A DNA stretch of 64,000 nucleotides from Chitinophagaceae bacterium (GCA_947381435.1 CANCVE010000010.1:1-64000), one strand, 5' to 3'; positions 19,045 to 28,249 are shown, counted from the first letter of the stretch. Made by a program: numbers and translations. The notes: generated by a model not told the origin, from the letters alone.

Positions 19045-19887
19045 TTAACCTAAAGCTACCCTTTTAAATTCTATAACTTTCAAATCACCGCTTACACTCT
19101 TCAAGTATTCAGCAACAGATTTGCTATTATCTTTTACAAAAGCTTGAGCAGCCAAAGTTTGTTCTTTAAAGAAAGCATTCAACTTACCTTCTGCAATTTT
19201 AGCCACCATTTCGTCTGGTTTACCAGCCATTTTAGGGTCAGCCTTCATTGTTTCAATAACAATTGCTCTTTCTCTTTCTACTACTTCAGCAGGAACGCTA
19301 TCAGCATCAACCGCCAAAGGATTCATCGCTGCAATTTGCATAGCAACGTCCTTACCAGCATCAGCTGCTTCTTTGTTCAAAGCTACTAAAACACCCATAC
19401 GGTTAGCACCGTGAATGTATGAAGCTACATAAGGAGCATCTACTCTTTCAAAACGAGCAATACCTATCTTTTCACCAATAGCAGCTAGTTTATCATTAAT
19501 TAAATCAGAAACTTTAGCACCACCTACAGTTACTTCATTCAATTCTTCTGCACTCTTTACATTATTTGCAACTGCTGCATCAGCAATGCTTTGAGCGAAA
19601 GCGATGAAATCAGCGTTTTTAGAAACGAAGTCAGTTTCAGAACTAATGGTAACAATAAAACCAGTTTTGTTATCAGCAGAGGTTTGTGCTATTATAACAC
19701 CTTCTTTTGCTTCACGGTCGCTACGTTTTGCAGCTACTTTTTGTCCTTGCTTACGCAACCAATCTATTGCTCCTTCAAAGTCACCACCAGCTTCGGTTAA
19801 TGCTTTTCTACAATCCATCATACCAGCGCCAGTTGCTTGGCGTAATTTATTGATGTCTGCTGCTGTAATTGCTACTGCTGTACTCAT
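19045..19887 (-). CDS. tsf: Translation elongation factor Ts
   Basis: 280 aa. Nucleotide-exchange factor for EF-Tu. The N-terminal UBA-like domain has L-R-Q-A-T-G-A-G-M-M-D-C-R-K-A-L, followed by the T-D-F-V-x-K/N motif (E-T-D-F-V-S-K-N) that contacts EF-Tu and the Ile-Ala-rich core. Length matches the usual range. It is the last gene of rpsB-tsf on the minus strand; a 180-nt gap from rpsB contains palindrome H4. Confidence 0.97.
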   Translation of the reverse strand: MSTAVAITAADINKLRQATGAGMMDCRKALTEAGGDFEGAIDWLRKQGQKVAAKRSDREAKEGVIIAQTSADNKTGFIVTISSETDFVSKNADFIAFAQSIADAAVANNVKSAEELNEVTVGGAKVSDLINDKLAAIGEKIGIARFERVDAPYVASYIHGANRMGVLVALNKEAADAGKDVAMQIAAMNPLAVDADSVPAEVVERERAIVIETMKADPKMAGKPDEMVAKIAEGKLNAFFKEQTLAAQAFVKDNSKSVAEYLKSVSGDLKVIEFKRVALG

Positions 19888-20000
19888 GTTATTTCAATTT
19901 TGCCTCACCATTATATGAAGCTGTTATTAAATTTAGAAATGGCTGCAAAGTTTATCAATGCAGCCATTTATCCAATGTTATTTTAATATTACCAATATCT

Positions 20001-20065
20001 GTTACAAGTTACTGGTTTCTAGTTACTGGTAAAACCTGCATCTTGTACCCTGTAACCAGTATCTG
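20001..20065. repeat. Heptamer-word palindrome H4 (GTTACTG vocabulary)
   Basis: Forward words GTTACAA, GTTACTG, GTTTCTA, GTTACTG at 20001-20028, then inverted words (CCTGTAACCAGTA region, 20048-20065). It begins 4 nt past the rpsB stop and separates rpsB from tsf. Confidence 0.75.
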
Positions 20066-20068
20066 AAA

Positions 20069-20980
20069 TTATCTTCCACCTGGACCGCCCGGACGACGAT
20101 TGTTAGTGTTGATTGGTGCACGACGCTTAACGCCGCCACCTGCAGGTGCATTTGCATCTGCTGGTGTGCGACCAGCACCTCTACGACCACGACCACCTTC
20201 TGCTTGCGCTTCTTGTTCTAGACGGCGAGCTTGTGCTTCGTTATCATTTCCTGCATCATCAGCAACATCTTCTTCATCCTTATTAGCTTGACGTTCAGCC
20301 AAACCTTCTGCAATTGCAGCAGTGATGTAGTTAGTAATTATAGCAATAGATTTGGTAGCATCATCATTTGCAGGGATAGGGAAATCTACCTTATTAGGGT
20401 CAGAATTTGTATCAACCATCCCAAAAACAGTAATACCTAAACGTTTTGCTTCTGCCAATGCAATATGCTCAACGCTAATATCTACCAAGTACAAAGCATG
20501 AGGCAAACGGCTCATTTGAGCAATACCACCCAATACCTTTTCCATTTTTTCTTTATCGCGAGATAAAGTCAATTTTTCTTTCTTAGTAAGGCTTTCAGCG
20601 CTAGTATCATTCAATAATTTGTCAATACCTTGCATTTTCTTTACGCTCTTACGAACTGTATTGAAATTGGTAAGCATACCACCCAACCACCTTTCAGTAG
20701 CATAAGGCATGTTTACACGTTTAGCACATTCAGAAACTATTTCCTTAGCTTGCTTCTTAGTAGCCACGAACATTATTTTCTTACCGCTTTTTGCAATTTG
20801 TTTCATTGCGGCAGCAGCATCTTGTAAATGGTCTACAGTCTTATTTAGATCTATGATGTGAATACCTTTCTTTTCAGCGAAAATGTAAGGTAACATCTTA
20901 GGGTTCCACTTCTTCTTCAAGTGACCAAAGTGTACGCCGGCCTCAAGCAGTTGTTGTTGTAATGAAGTGTTTGCTTCCAT
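20069..20980 (-). CDS. rpsB: 30S ribosomal protein S2 with long C-terminal tail
   Basis: 303 aa from the ATG at 20980 (M-E-A-N-T-S-L). The frame is open for 28 more codons upstream but those residues do not resemble S2. The core has the S2 motifs L-L-E-A-G-V-H-F-G-H, W-N-P-K-M and G-M-V-D-T-N-S-D-P. About 65 extra residues follow the core: an acidic segment, then Gly/Arg/Pro-rich repeats ending G-G-P-G-G-R. Such tails are frequent in Bacteroidota S2. Transcribed with rplM and rpsI upstream. Confidence 0.97.
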   Translation of the reverse strand: MEANTSLQQQLLEAGVHFGHLKKKWNPKMLPYIFAEKKGIHIIDLNKTVDHLQDAAAAMKQIAKSGKKIMFVATKKQAKEIVSECAKRVNMPYATERWLGGMLTNFNTVRKSVKKMQGIDKLLNDTSAESLTKKEKLTLSRDKEKMEKVLGGIAQMSRLPHALYLVDISVEHIALAEAKRLGITVFGMVDTNSDPNKVDFPIPANDDATKSIAIITNYITAAIAEGLAERQANKDEEDVADDAGNDNEAQARRLEQEAQAEGGRGRRGAGRTPADANAPAGGGVKRRAPINTNNRRPGGPGGR

Positions 20981-21088
20981 TTTTTTGAGATTTAATGCTT
21001 TCAATCCTCGTATACAGAAGATAATAAAAGCAGATTTGTTTGAAAAAATATAATAGTATACCATTCCTCCACTGAGGAATGGGGTAGA

Positions 21089-21478
21089 TTAACGTTTGCT
21101 GAACTGGTAGCTTCTTCTTGCTTTTTTATGACCAAATTTCTTACGTTCTACACCACGTGGGTCACGAGTAAGTTGACCAGCAGCTTTCAATACAGGTCTG
21201 AATTCTGGATTCACTTCAAGCAACGCACGGGCAATACCCAATTTTGCTGCTTCAGCTTGTCCTTTAAGTCCACCTCCTTGTGCATTAATCACAATATCAA
21301 ATTTACCTGCTACATCAGCAGTTTTGATAGGTGCTTCTACTTGGTTTTGTAAATAAACCAACGGGAAATAATGTTTGTAATCCTTATCGTTTATTGTAAT
21401 CTTTCCTTCGCCCCTGCTAATGAAAACACGAGTAACGGCTTCCTTACGACGACCAAGTGCATTTTTTTGCTTTTCCAT
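21089..21478 (-). CDS. rpsI: 30S ribosomal protein S9
   Basis: 129 aa. Complete S9 with the N-terminal G-R-R-K-E-A-V-T-R-V, the G-G-G-x-x-G-Q-A-E-A core and the basic end R-R-S-Y-Q-F-S-K-R, whose final K-R reaches the P-site tRNA. It lies 47 nt after rplM, the usual L13-S9 pair. Confidence 0.98.
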   Translation of the reverse strand: MEKQKNALGRRKEAVTRVFISRGEGKITINDKDYKHYFPLVYLQNQVEAPIKTADVAGKFDIVINAQGGGLKGQAEAAKLGIARALLEVNPEFRPVLKAAGQLTRDPRGVERKKFGHKKARRSYQFSKR

Positions 21479-21525
21479 TTATTATTGCTTTTAGCTTCCA
21501 ACGTTAGTTAGTTGCTGTTTGTAAT

Positions 21526-21969
21526 TTAGAATTTAAACTCTTTTGGTTGTTGTGCAGTGTGCGGGTGTTTGTCACCAGCATATACAAATAATTTACCAAT
21601 CATCTTTCTGCCTAATTTGTTTTTAGGAAGCATCCCTTTAATGGTTCTTTCTACAAGAGCCTCTGGTCTGCGCTTCAACAAATCGCCAGCAGCTTCTTCC
21701 TTCTTACCACCTGGGTAGCCAGAGAAGTTGATGTACATTTTGTCTTCTAACTTGTTGCCTGTAAAAACAACCTTTTCTGCATTAATGATGATAACATAAT
21801 CGCCACAGTCAACGTGAGGGCTGAAATATGTTTTGTTTTTTCCTCGAAGGACGGCCGCAATTCTTGCGCTAATACGTCCTACGGTTTGATTAGTACCGTC
21901 AACAATCCACCAGTTGTGGGTAACGGTAGCCGCGTTGGCATGCTTTGTTGTGAAATGTAAATGACTCAT
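21526..21969 (-). CDS. rplM: 50S ribosomal protein L13
   Basis: 147 aa. Full-length L13 with W-W-I-V-D, V-G-R-I-S-A-R-I-A, Y-V-I-I-I-N-A-E-K and M-L-P-K-N-K-L-G-R. First gene of rplM-rpsI-rpsB-tsf on the minus strand. A hairpin 18 nt upstream of the start may be an autoregulatory leader. Confidence 0.98.
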   Translation of the reverse strand: MSHLHFTTKHANAATVTHNWWIVDGTNQTVGRISARIAAVLRGKNKTYFSPHVDCGDYVIIINAEKVVFTGNKLEDKMYINFSGYPGGKKEEAAGDLLKRRPEALVERTIKGMLPKNKLGRKMIGKLFVYAGDKHPHTAQQPKEFKF

Positions 21970-21986
21970 TGTAAATTTTTTATTTG

Positions 21987-22004
21987 CTGGTGCTATCCCA
22001 CCAG
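21987..22004 (-). promoter_or_regulatory. Candidate L13 leader hairpin
   Basis: On the minus strand CTGGTG, loop GGATAG, CACCAG: a perfect 6-bp stem with a 6-nt loop, 17 nt before the rplM start. Ribosomal-protein leaders for L13 are known in several phyla, and I recall a Bacteroidia L13 leader among published candidates, but cannot confirm that this matches its consensus. Confidence 0.45.
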
Positions 22005-22009
22005 ACTTT

Positions 22010-22320
22010 TTTTAATTGGGCTGCAAATGTAGGGTTATGATTTCGAATAAATGTGCATTCCATAAAAGTTTTTTTGTCACACCTTCATAAATCATTGATT
22101 TACAATTCTAAAAATGATGAAATATTTTATCCTTCTATGATTTAGCATCACAGTTCTTCCTCGAAAGCCATTTTTTCACTGGAATCAAGCATTTAAATTC
22201 ATACCTGTAATGTTATTCAACCCCATAAACAATCCTTTTTAATATGCCTAACACAATAATTTCAATTGATTAAACCTAATGAAGCCCTCTATTTTCCTAA
22301 TTTATAGTGGCCTATAAAAG
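22010..22320. other. Intergenic gap between rplM and korA terminator
   Basis: About 310 nt. It must contain the rplM promoter on the minus strand. I see no open frame, repeat array or strong hairpin in it. Confidence 0.5.
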
Positions 22321-22356
22321 AAAAGCGGCAAACCCAATTAAGTGTTTACCGCTTTT
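22321..22356 (-). terminator. Terminator downstream of korA
   Basis: AAAAGCGG at 22321-22328 pairs with CCGCTTTT at 22349-22356, extended inward by AAAC/GTTT. It lies 20 nt past the korA stop, so korA ends its transcript without a korB. Confidence 0.8.
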
Positions 22357-22375
22357 GCTTTATTACTATTCTGTA

Positions 22376-24223
22376 TTATAACATCTTCTCTATGGAATCT
22401 ATCAATTCTTGCTTGGTGATAGGAATACCCATTATTTTGTTATAAGGTTGTGCATCCACAAAATAAACATCTCTAATAATCTTTACCAATTGACCGTTAT
22501 TAATTTCTGGGATTAATACCTTATCGAAGTTTTTGATGATGTCTCCTAAGTTTCTAGGGAAAGGACGTATATAACGGATATGTGCATGGCTAACTGCATG
22601 GCCTTGTGCTTGTAAATCGAGTACCGCACTCTTTATAGCTCCATAAGTACTACCCCAACCTAGCACCAAAACCTTACCCTTTTCTGGGCCACTATCTATT
22701 GTTTGCAAAGGAATATAGTTTGCAATCAAATCAACCTTGGCTTGCCTTGTTTTCACCATGTGTTGGTGATTGTCGGAATCGTAACTGATATTACCCGTAA
22801 TATCTTGTTTTTCTAAACCACCCAATCTGTGTTCCAATCCTTTAGTTCCCGGAATGGCCCAAGGCCTTACTAGCTTTTCATCTCTACGGTAAGGCATAAA
22901 TTTCTCTTCGCCTTCCACAGGAGTTCCCTTAAATTTAACCTCTATGGTTGGCAAGTCTGCACTTGTAGGAAATCTCCATGGTTCTGCACCATTTGCTATA
23001 TAGCCATCACTTAAAAGAATAATGGGTGTCATGTGTTGCACTGCAATACGGCAAGCTTCGAAGGCCACATCAAAACAATCGCTTGGTGTAGCAGAAGCAA
23101 TTACCGGCATTGGACACTCTCCATTTCTACCGTAGTAAGCTTGCAGCAAATCGCTTTGTTCAGTTTTAGTAGGTAACCCTGTAGAAGGGCCGCCACGTTG
23201 AATATTTACGATAACCAAAGGGATTTCTAGCATTACTGCTAAGCCCATAGCCTCTGCTTTCAATGCCATACCTGGCCCACTAGTGGTTGTAATACCCAAC
23301 TGACCACCATAACTAGCGCCGATGGCAGAAGTGATTGCAGCAATTTCATCTTCGGCTTGAAATGTTCGAATACCGAATGTTTTGTATTTACTAAGCTCGT
23401 GCAAAATGTCGGAAGCAGGTGTAATAGGGTAGGTGCCTAAAAAAAGAGGCAATCCACTCTTTTCGCCAGCAGCTATTAAACCATAAGCCAAAGACTGGTT
23501 ACCCATTATGCTCCTGTAAAGACCTGGAGCCATCTTGGCTTTTTCTACGGTATAGCGGGTGGTAAAGGTTTCGGTGGTATCGCCATAGTTATAACCAGCC
23601 TGTAAAACCCTGATATTACTTTGAAGAATACTTTCTTTCTTGCCAAATTTCTCTTCTAAGAAATCTATGGTACTGGTCAAATCGCGGTTGTACATCCAAT
23701 AGATAAAGCCAAGCACAAACATGTTTTTTGCTCTGTCTCTTTCCTTATTACCTAGTTCTGTAAATTCTTTTACAGCCTCGCGGGTAAGTTTTGTAACATC
23801 TACTTTTATTAATTCGTAACCTTCGAGGCTACCATCTTCTAATGGATTTACACCATCTGGATAGTTTGCCAACCGAAGATTTTTACTATCAAAACCCTCA
23901 ATATTTGCTATTATTTTTCCCGCTTTCTTTAACCCTTTAAGGTTAACCTTTAGTGCAGCAGCATTCATAGCTACTAGCACATCACAAGAATCTCCTGGGG
24001 TATAAACTTTGTTTGAAGAGAAGTGCACCTGAAAACCACTCACACCCGGCACGGTACCTATTGGGGCACGTATCTCGGCTGGAAAATCAGGAAAAGTGGC
24101 TAAATCTATACCCAGCAAAGCAGTATTATTGGTAAACTGTTGCCCGGTAAGCTGCATACCATCACCACTATCACCTGCAAATTTTATAACTACGTCTTGT
24201 AAAACCTGTTCTTGCTTATTCAT
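22376..24223 (-). CDS. korA: 2-oxoglutarate (2-oxoacid):ferredoxin oxidoreductase, fused gamma-alpha subunit
   Basis: 615 aa. The N-terminal POR-gamma-like domain (about 10-190) has G-D-S-G-D-G-M-Q-L-T-G. The alpha part (about 220-610) has the pyrimidine-binding domain with Y-P-I-T-P-A-S-D-I and E-D-E-I-A-A-I, then T-S-G-P-G-M-A-L-K and a transketolase-C-like end. The fusion type and length match KorA of Bacteroidota, which with KorB converts 2-oxoglutarate to succinyl-CoA and reduces ferredoxin. The beta subunit that holds thiamine diphosphate and the Fe-S cluster is normally the next gene; here a terminator follows instead. The exact 2-oxoacid cannot be told from sequence alone. Confidence 0.9.
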   Translation of the reverse strand: MNKQEQVLQDVVIKFAGDSGDGMQLTGQQFTNNTALLGIDLATFPDFPAEIRAPIGTVPGVSGFQVHFSSNKVYTPGDSCDVLVAMNAAALKVNLKGLKKAGKIIANIEGFDSKNLRLANYPDGVNPLEDGSLEGYELIKVDVTKLTREAVKEFTELGNKERDRAKNMFVLGFIYWMYNRDLTSTIDFLEEKFGKKESILQSNIRVLQAGYNYGDTTETFTTRYTVEKAKMAPGLYRSIMGNQSLAYGLIAAGEKSGLPLFLGTYPITPASDILHELSKYKTFGIRTFQAEDEIAAITSAIGASYGGQLGITTTSGPGMALKAEAMGLAVMLEIPLVIVNIQRGGPSTGLPTKTEQSDLLQAYYGRNGECPMPVIASATPSDCFDVAFEACRIAVQHMTPIILLSDGYIANGAEPWRFPTSADLPTIEVKFKGTPVEGEEKFMPYRRDEKLVRPWAIPGTKGLEHRLGGLEKQDITGNISYDSDNHQHMVKTRQAKVDLIANYIPLQTIDSGPEKGKVLVLGWGSTYGAIKSAVLDLQAQGHAVSHAHIRYIRPFPRNLGDIIKNFDKVLIPEINNGQLVKIIRDVYFVDAQPYNKIMGIPITKQELIDSIEKML

Positions 24224-24536
24224 TATAGAGGAACAAAAAGGATGAAACTATTGTTGTGGATTACTTAAACCTTAAGCAATCTTCTGCCTAAAAAAGGAGC
24301 GCAAAGTTAGTATTTTATAATGGATAATTAACAAGTGATAATTGGCAATTACCACACTAGTAAATATTTAGGGGTATAAAAGAACCCCAATCAAGCCATA
24401 ATTTTCGATAATTCCACATAAATTATCACTCCAGAACCATTAATTATTGACTTGTTTTTTAACTTTTATTCAGCCTTTAAGTTATGTATTAAGAAATAGA
24501 TTTTGGAGAAGGGAAATTAGTTTTTGATAGAAAAGT

Positions 24537-24647
24537 AAGAGGCTGTCTAAAAGTCAAGCAATTTCACATTTGATTTGGACACCTGATGGAGACTTTGGGT
24601 CGTACAGGTGATTGTGAACGCGCTTTTTTACTTTTTAGACAACCTCT
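24537..24647. mobile_element. MITE-like element with IS1182-type ends
   Basis: A 111-nt segment bounded by near-perfect inverted repeats. The left end reads AAGAGGCTGTCTAAAAGT; the right end is its inverse with one change (GAGGTTG) and one extra base, about 18 of 19 positions. GAGGCTGTCTmAAA ends are familiar from IS1182/IS5-like elements. It has no coding capacity and no clear target duplication. It lies in the gap between lacI and korA; the rest of that gap (24224-24536) shows nothing. Confidence 0.65.
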
Positions 24648-24703
24648 TTTCCTTTTTCATCTAGGTATAATTCATTTTGTTTGGATGCGCTGAAAAAAGG
24701 AGC

Positions 24704-24786
24704 GTTTCCAGTTCCAAGTTAATGGTTTCAGGTTTCATTTAATAGTGTGTTGCAACCAGAGTATCCTGAAACCAGCGTCCAGTTAC
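24704..24786. repeat. Heptamer-word palindrome H5 (GTTTCCA/GTTTCAG vocabulary)
   Basis: Forward words GTTTCCA, GTTCCAA, GTTAATG, GTTTCAG, GTTTCAT run 24704-24738 in exact 7-nt steps. Inverted words (CTGAAAC, CAGCGTC, CAGTTAC) run 24766-24786. It overlaps the regulator stop at 24783. Confidence 0.8.
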
Positions 24787-25811
24787 TTTGAAGTATTAAT
24801 CATTTTGGTAGAAGACTCTCTTATTATCAGTTTGGGGCGAAGAACTATTTCTTCATTCGTCATATCCTTATCGCTGTTCATCATTTCGATAAACATTTTA
24901 GCTGCAGTTTTGCCTAATTCAAAAGCTGGCATCTCTACGGTAGAAAGCGATGGGGTAACAAGCCTTGTAGATGGGTCATTATTCATACCCACTAAGCCAA
25001 TATCGTTTGGCATATTTAGTTTTTTTTCCTTAATTGCAAGCATGGCACCAATTGCCATTTTGTCGGCAATGGCAAAAATGGCATCTGGACGGCTGCGCAT
25101 CACTAAAAGTTCTTTTGTAGCAAAATAGGCATAGTCCTGATTAAAGTCGCAATAAATAATCATATTCTTATCAATCTTCATTCCGTGCTCTTTCAATGCT
25201 TTCAAGTAGCCATCTTTTCTATTATTACTTAGTTCTAGACTTTCGGGGCCACATAGAATGGCAATTTTTTTATACCCTTGTTCTATTAAATGTTTGGTGG
25301 CCAAATAACCTGCTTCTTCGTTATCAATTCGCACTTTTGGGGCTTTCATTCCCGAAGCAATCCGATCAAAAAGAACCATTGGCTTCTTCTTTTCTTGCAA
25401 TTTTTTAAAATGATCAATGATATTAGTTTCACCAGATTGAGAAATGATAAAACCATCAACCAAGCTATCCATCAATCTTTTAGTATTTACAATTTCTCTT
25501 CCATAACTCTCATTGCTTTGGCAAACCATTACGGTATACCCGGCCTCCAATGCCATTTCGTCGATACCTTTCACCATTGTGGACACTACATAATCGAGAT
25601 TTGGGATGATAACTCCGATGGTATGCGTTTGTTTTTTTAGTAAATGTAGGGCAAGCTGATTAGGTTGATAATTTAGTTGCTCAGCAAGTTCCATTACGGC
25701 TTTTCTGGTTTCTATTTTTACATCATGCGTATTTCTTAGCGCCCGAGAAACAGTAGAAGTAGATATATTAAGTGTACGTGCTATATCCTTTATCGTAGCT
25801 TGTCTTTCCAT
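24783..25811 (-). CDS. LacI-family transcriptional regulator
   Basis: 342 aa. The N-terminal LacI helix-turn-helix has the canonical T-I-K-D-I-A-R-T-L-N-I-S-T-S-T-V-S-R-A-L. A hinge and a periplasmic-binding-protein-like sugar domain follow (I-G-V-I-I-P-N-L, L-F-D-R, I-L-C-G-P, G-L-V-G-M-N-N-D-P). It is divergent from the kdgF-lyase genes with a 537-nt spacer that contains a LacI-type operator, so it most likely controls this carbohydrate locus in response to a uronate-derived sugar; the effector is not known. Confidence 0.93.
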   Translation of the reverse strand: MERQATIKDIARTLNISTSTVSRALRNTHDVKIETRKAVMELAEQLNYQPNQLALHLLKKQTHTIGVIIPNLDYVVSTMVKGIDEMALEAGYTVMVCQSNESYGREIVNTKRLMDSLVDGFIISQSGETNIIDHFKKLQEKKKPMVLFDRIASGMKAPKVRIDNEEAGYLATKHLIEQGYKKIAILCGPESLELSNNRKDGYLKALKEHGMKIDKNMIIYCDFNQDYAYFATKELLVMRSRPDAIFAIADKMAIGAMLAIKEKKLNMPNDIGLVGMNNDPSTRLVTPSLSTVEMPAFELGKTAAKMFIEMMNSDKDMTNEEIVLRPKLIIRESSTKMINTSK

Positions 25812-26348
25812 AATTGCAAACGTATTTTATGTTTTAACCGGATAAAAGTAACTGCTTATTTTATATTTCAAAACAAAAATGCCGGTAACGATTCCGGCAA
25901 CGGTATCACGTGTTAGTATTAGATAATATCTAATATTTTAATTATTATATTAGATTTTTATTAAAGAATGGGCTAAATAATTAGAAAACATACTTATATA
26001 TAAGAACAATGGGGGTAATTATTACCTGCTATTTTTACAATGTTTATTATTTTAAATAGTTCTTTTGCAAAAAAAAGACGGTTATTTGTTAAACAAACAG
26101 GTTTTACTTGAGAAATCAATCTAAAAACTTGTATTCGAACTAGTAAAAAAGCAGTTTGACTAGATAATCGAAAAGGGAAAAGGTCAGTTGTATACTTGAA
26201 AACAAATTGATTAGCCTTCCACTGGTAAAAATAAGCTACTTGAAATGCTTCAACGCTTTTAAAATAGCAAAAAAAATAGTGGCATATTAAACTCAATTTG
26301 TAGAATAGTTTAATAAACAAAAAAATATATTATCTCTAAAACAAGGAT
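25812..26348. promoter_or_regulatory. Divergent control region with LacI-type operator at 25881-25898
   Basis: The spacer between the regulator and kdgF holds GCCGGTAACGATTCCGGC: two 9-nt half sites about a central C-G, matching at 7 of 9 positions, which is the symmetry LacI-family proteins bind. It sits 70 nt upstream of the regulator start and may serve autoregulation. The rest of the 537 nt is AT-rich and shows no gene. Confidence 0.55.
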
Positions 26349-26723
26349 ATGCAAAATAACGTAGGAGAAATAAATGAAAACATACTCTCTTTTGTGGAAG
26401 ACGAAAGCATGGAGTGGGAAACGGTAGCACCGGGTATGAAACGAAAAATAATGGGCTTCGATGATAGGATAATGCTGGTAAAAGTAGCATTTGAAACAGG
26501 CGGAATAGGCACACTTCATCAACATCACCACAGCCAAATTACTTATGTAGTAGGCGGTGTGTTTGAAGTGGAAATAGATGGGGTAAAAAAGATTTTGAAG
26601 GGTGGGGATGTGTTTTATGTAGCACCAAACCTTGTTCATGGGGCAGTTTGCAAAGAAGAGGGTATGCTAATAGATGTTTTTAGCCCAATGAGAGAGGATT
26701 TTATTGCAACAACTACAGAGTAG
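26349..26723 (+). CDS. kdgF: KdgF-like cupin, unsaturated uronate processing
   Basis: 124 aa, a single cupin barrel. Metal-binding His are seen in H-Q-H-H-H-S-Q-I-T-Y and a later H (L-V-H-G-A). The C-terminal D-V-F-S-P-M-R-E-D-F matches the KdgF signature that I recall as D-V-F-S-P-x-R-E-D-F. KdgF converts the 4,5-unsaturated monouronates released by pectin and alginate lyases into their linear ketonised forms. No signal peptide, so it acts in the cytoplasm. Its place beside a PL7 lyase and a LacI regulator supports the call. Confidence 0.82.
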   Translation: MQNNVGEINENILSFVEDESMEWETVAPGMKRKIMGFDDRIMLVKVAFETGGIGTLHQHHHSQITYVVGGVFEVEIDGVKKILKGGDVFYVAPNLVHGAVCKEEGMLIDVFSPMREDFIATTTE

Positions 26724-26929
26724 GCATAGCTAGTTTACAACTAAGTTATGTGGAAGATGCAAAAACTATTTCTTATTAGTTTGGTGGCAATTTTGAAAAC
26801 TTACTTTCTGAACCTGATAAAAACAAAAGCAGAATTTTATTGGCTAGAAAAAAATTTTTCAAACACATAGATATTATAAACACTGTGCAAACTAGGCAAA
26901 AAAAGGCAGTACCTACAAGGAGTAAAAGT

Positions 26930-28225
26930 ATGCAGCATCTTGCTTTTGTATGTGTCTTGTTTGTCTTTTCAAGTCTTAATGTAAAAGCGGATACCATACC
27001 ACCTACAAAACTGCTAAACCTTGCCCCTTGGAAATTGACTTTGCCTATTAATAGTAGTGGTGTGGAACAAATGGGTACTACCGCCATAAGCAAGGATAGT
27101 AGTAAGCTGCTAAAAGGTTATTTTTCGAAATATTTTTATGGAACACCAGATAGTGGCGTTGCTTTTTGGTGTCCTATAAATGGAGCTACAACTACTCCAA
27201 CTGCAGGATCTAATCATCCAAGAACTGAGCTGACAGAAAATTATCAATGGACAATGGATAAGCCAGGAACACTTTCGGCATCTCTAATTGTAAATAAATA
27301 TCCTAAAGACACCAGCGATATTATTATCGGACAGATTCATGGAGGGGGCGTTAGTAACACTGCTGCATTTGTTATGCTGCACATTTATTCGGGAAGTGTT
27401 ATAGCCTATGTGAAAGGAACACTTACCAATAATGTAGGTACTCAAAAATCTACTTTATTAAAGAATGTTTCCCTTGGCGCAAAGCTAGATTATACCATCA
27501 GCACGGATGGCATCAACATAATTATCACTGCCTCAAGCCCTGGTGCAACTGGAACTGGTAATTGGAAAGTAGGTATTCCAACACCTTGGAATGGTATAAC
27601 AGTTCGTTTTCAGGCAGGTTCTTATGTACAATCCACTGGTAAAGATTCAACTGATGGTGGCCTGTTGACCTTTTATAAATTGAATATCACGCATGGCAAT
27701 CCGCTACCAATAAGCATTGAAAACTTTGAAGCAAATGTTCTAAATAATAAGCTGATTAAGCTAAACTGGAAAATGGCTTCAGAAAAAGAAAATGCTTCCA
27801 TAGCAATAGAAAGAAGTAAAGATGGAATTTCTTTTGTGCCTATTGGAAAAGCTGAAGTACCCAAAGTAATTGGAAGTACAGGTCAGAATTTTTATAATGA
27901 TATAAACCCTTTTTGGGGGATGAACTATTATAGGTTGGCATGGCAGAATATTGATGGCGAAAATCAATATAGTAAGGTGGTTAGTGCAAGTTTTAAGGAA
28001 GAAAAGGGCATCATATTTTCACAGAACCCGCTAACCAATACGGCAACGTTGCATTACAATGGCACGTTGGGTGCGGCTTTCTTGTACAATTCTGTTGGAA
28101 AGGTTTGTGCTAAATACACTATCTCAAAGGGGCAGAATATTATTTATCTAAATAAAATTACTGGTAGTTCTGGCATCTATTATTTAAAGGTTGAGGATAA
28201 GTCATTCAAACTTTTGAAACCTTAG
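26930..28225 (+). CDS. PL7-family (alginate-lyase-type) polysaccharide lyase with T9SS domain
   Basis: 431 aa from the ATG at 26930, which directly precedes a signal peptide (H-L-A-F-V-C-V-L-F-V-F). An upstream in-frame start would add 30 basic residues. The PL7 jelly-roll has its three conserved strands: P-R-T-E-L-T-E near residue 97 (family R-x-E-L-x-E), Q-I-H-G-G near 137 (catalytic Q-I-H) and V-R-F-Q-A-G-S-Y near 225 (family Y-F-K-A-G-x-Y, here with R-F-Q). A fibronectin-like segment (L-N-W-K-M-A-S-E-K-E-N) and a short type A T9SS sorting domain follow. PL7 enzymes mostly cleave alginate; Q-I-H rather than Q-V-H often goes with guluronate preference. Confidence 0.87.
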   Translation: MQHLAFVCVLFVFSSLNVKADTIPPTKLLNLAPWKLTLPINSSGVEQMGTTAISKDSSKLLKGYFSKYFYGTPDSGVAFWCPINGATTTPTAGSNHPRTELTENYQWTMDKPGTLSASLIVNKYPKDTSDIIIGQIHGGGVSNTAAFVMLHIYSGSVIAYVKGTLTNNVGTQKSTLLKNVSLGAKLDYTISTDGINIIITASSPGATGTGNWKVGIPTPWNGITVRFQAGSYVQSTGKDSTDGGLLTFYKLNITHGNPLPISIENFEANVLNNKLIKLNWKMASEKENASIAIERSKDGISFVPIGKAEVPKVIGSTGQNFYNDINPFWGMNYYRLAWQNIDGENQYSKVVSASFKEEKGIIFSQNPLTNTATLHYNGTLGAAFLYNSVGKVCAKYTISKGQNIIYLNKITGSSGIYYLKVEDKSFKLLKP

Positions 28226-28249
28226 TTCGTCAGTTAAACATTCAAAAAG

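Noticed and set aside
25994-26320. Minus-strand 108-aa frame in the lacI-kdgF gap
   Set aside because: AT-rich, Phe/Tyr-heavy composition without start context; fits chance.
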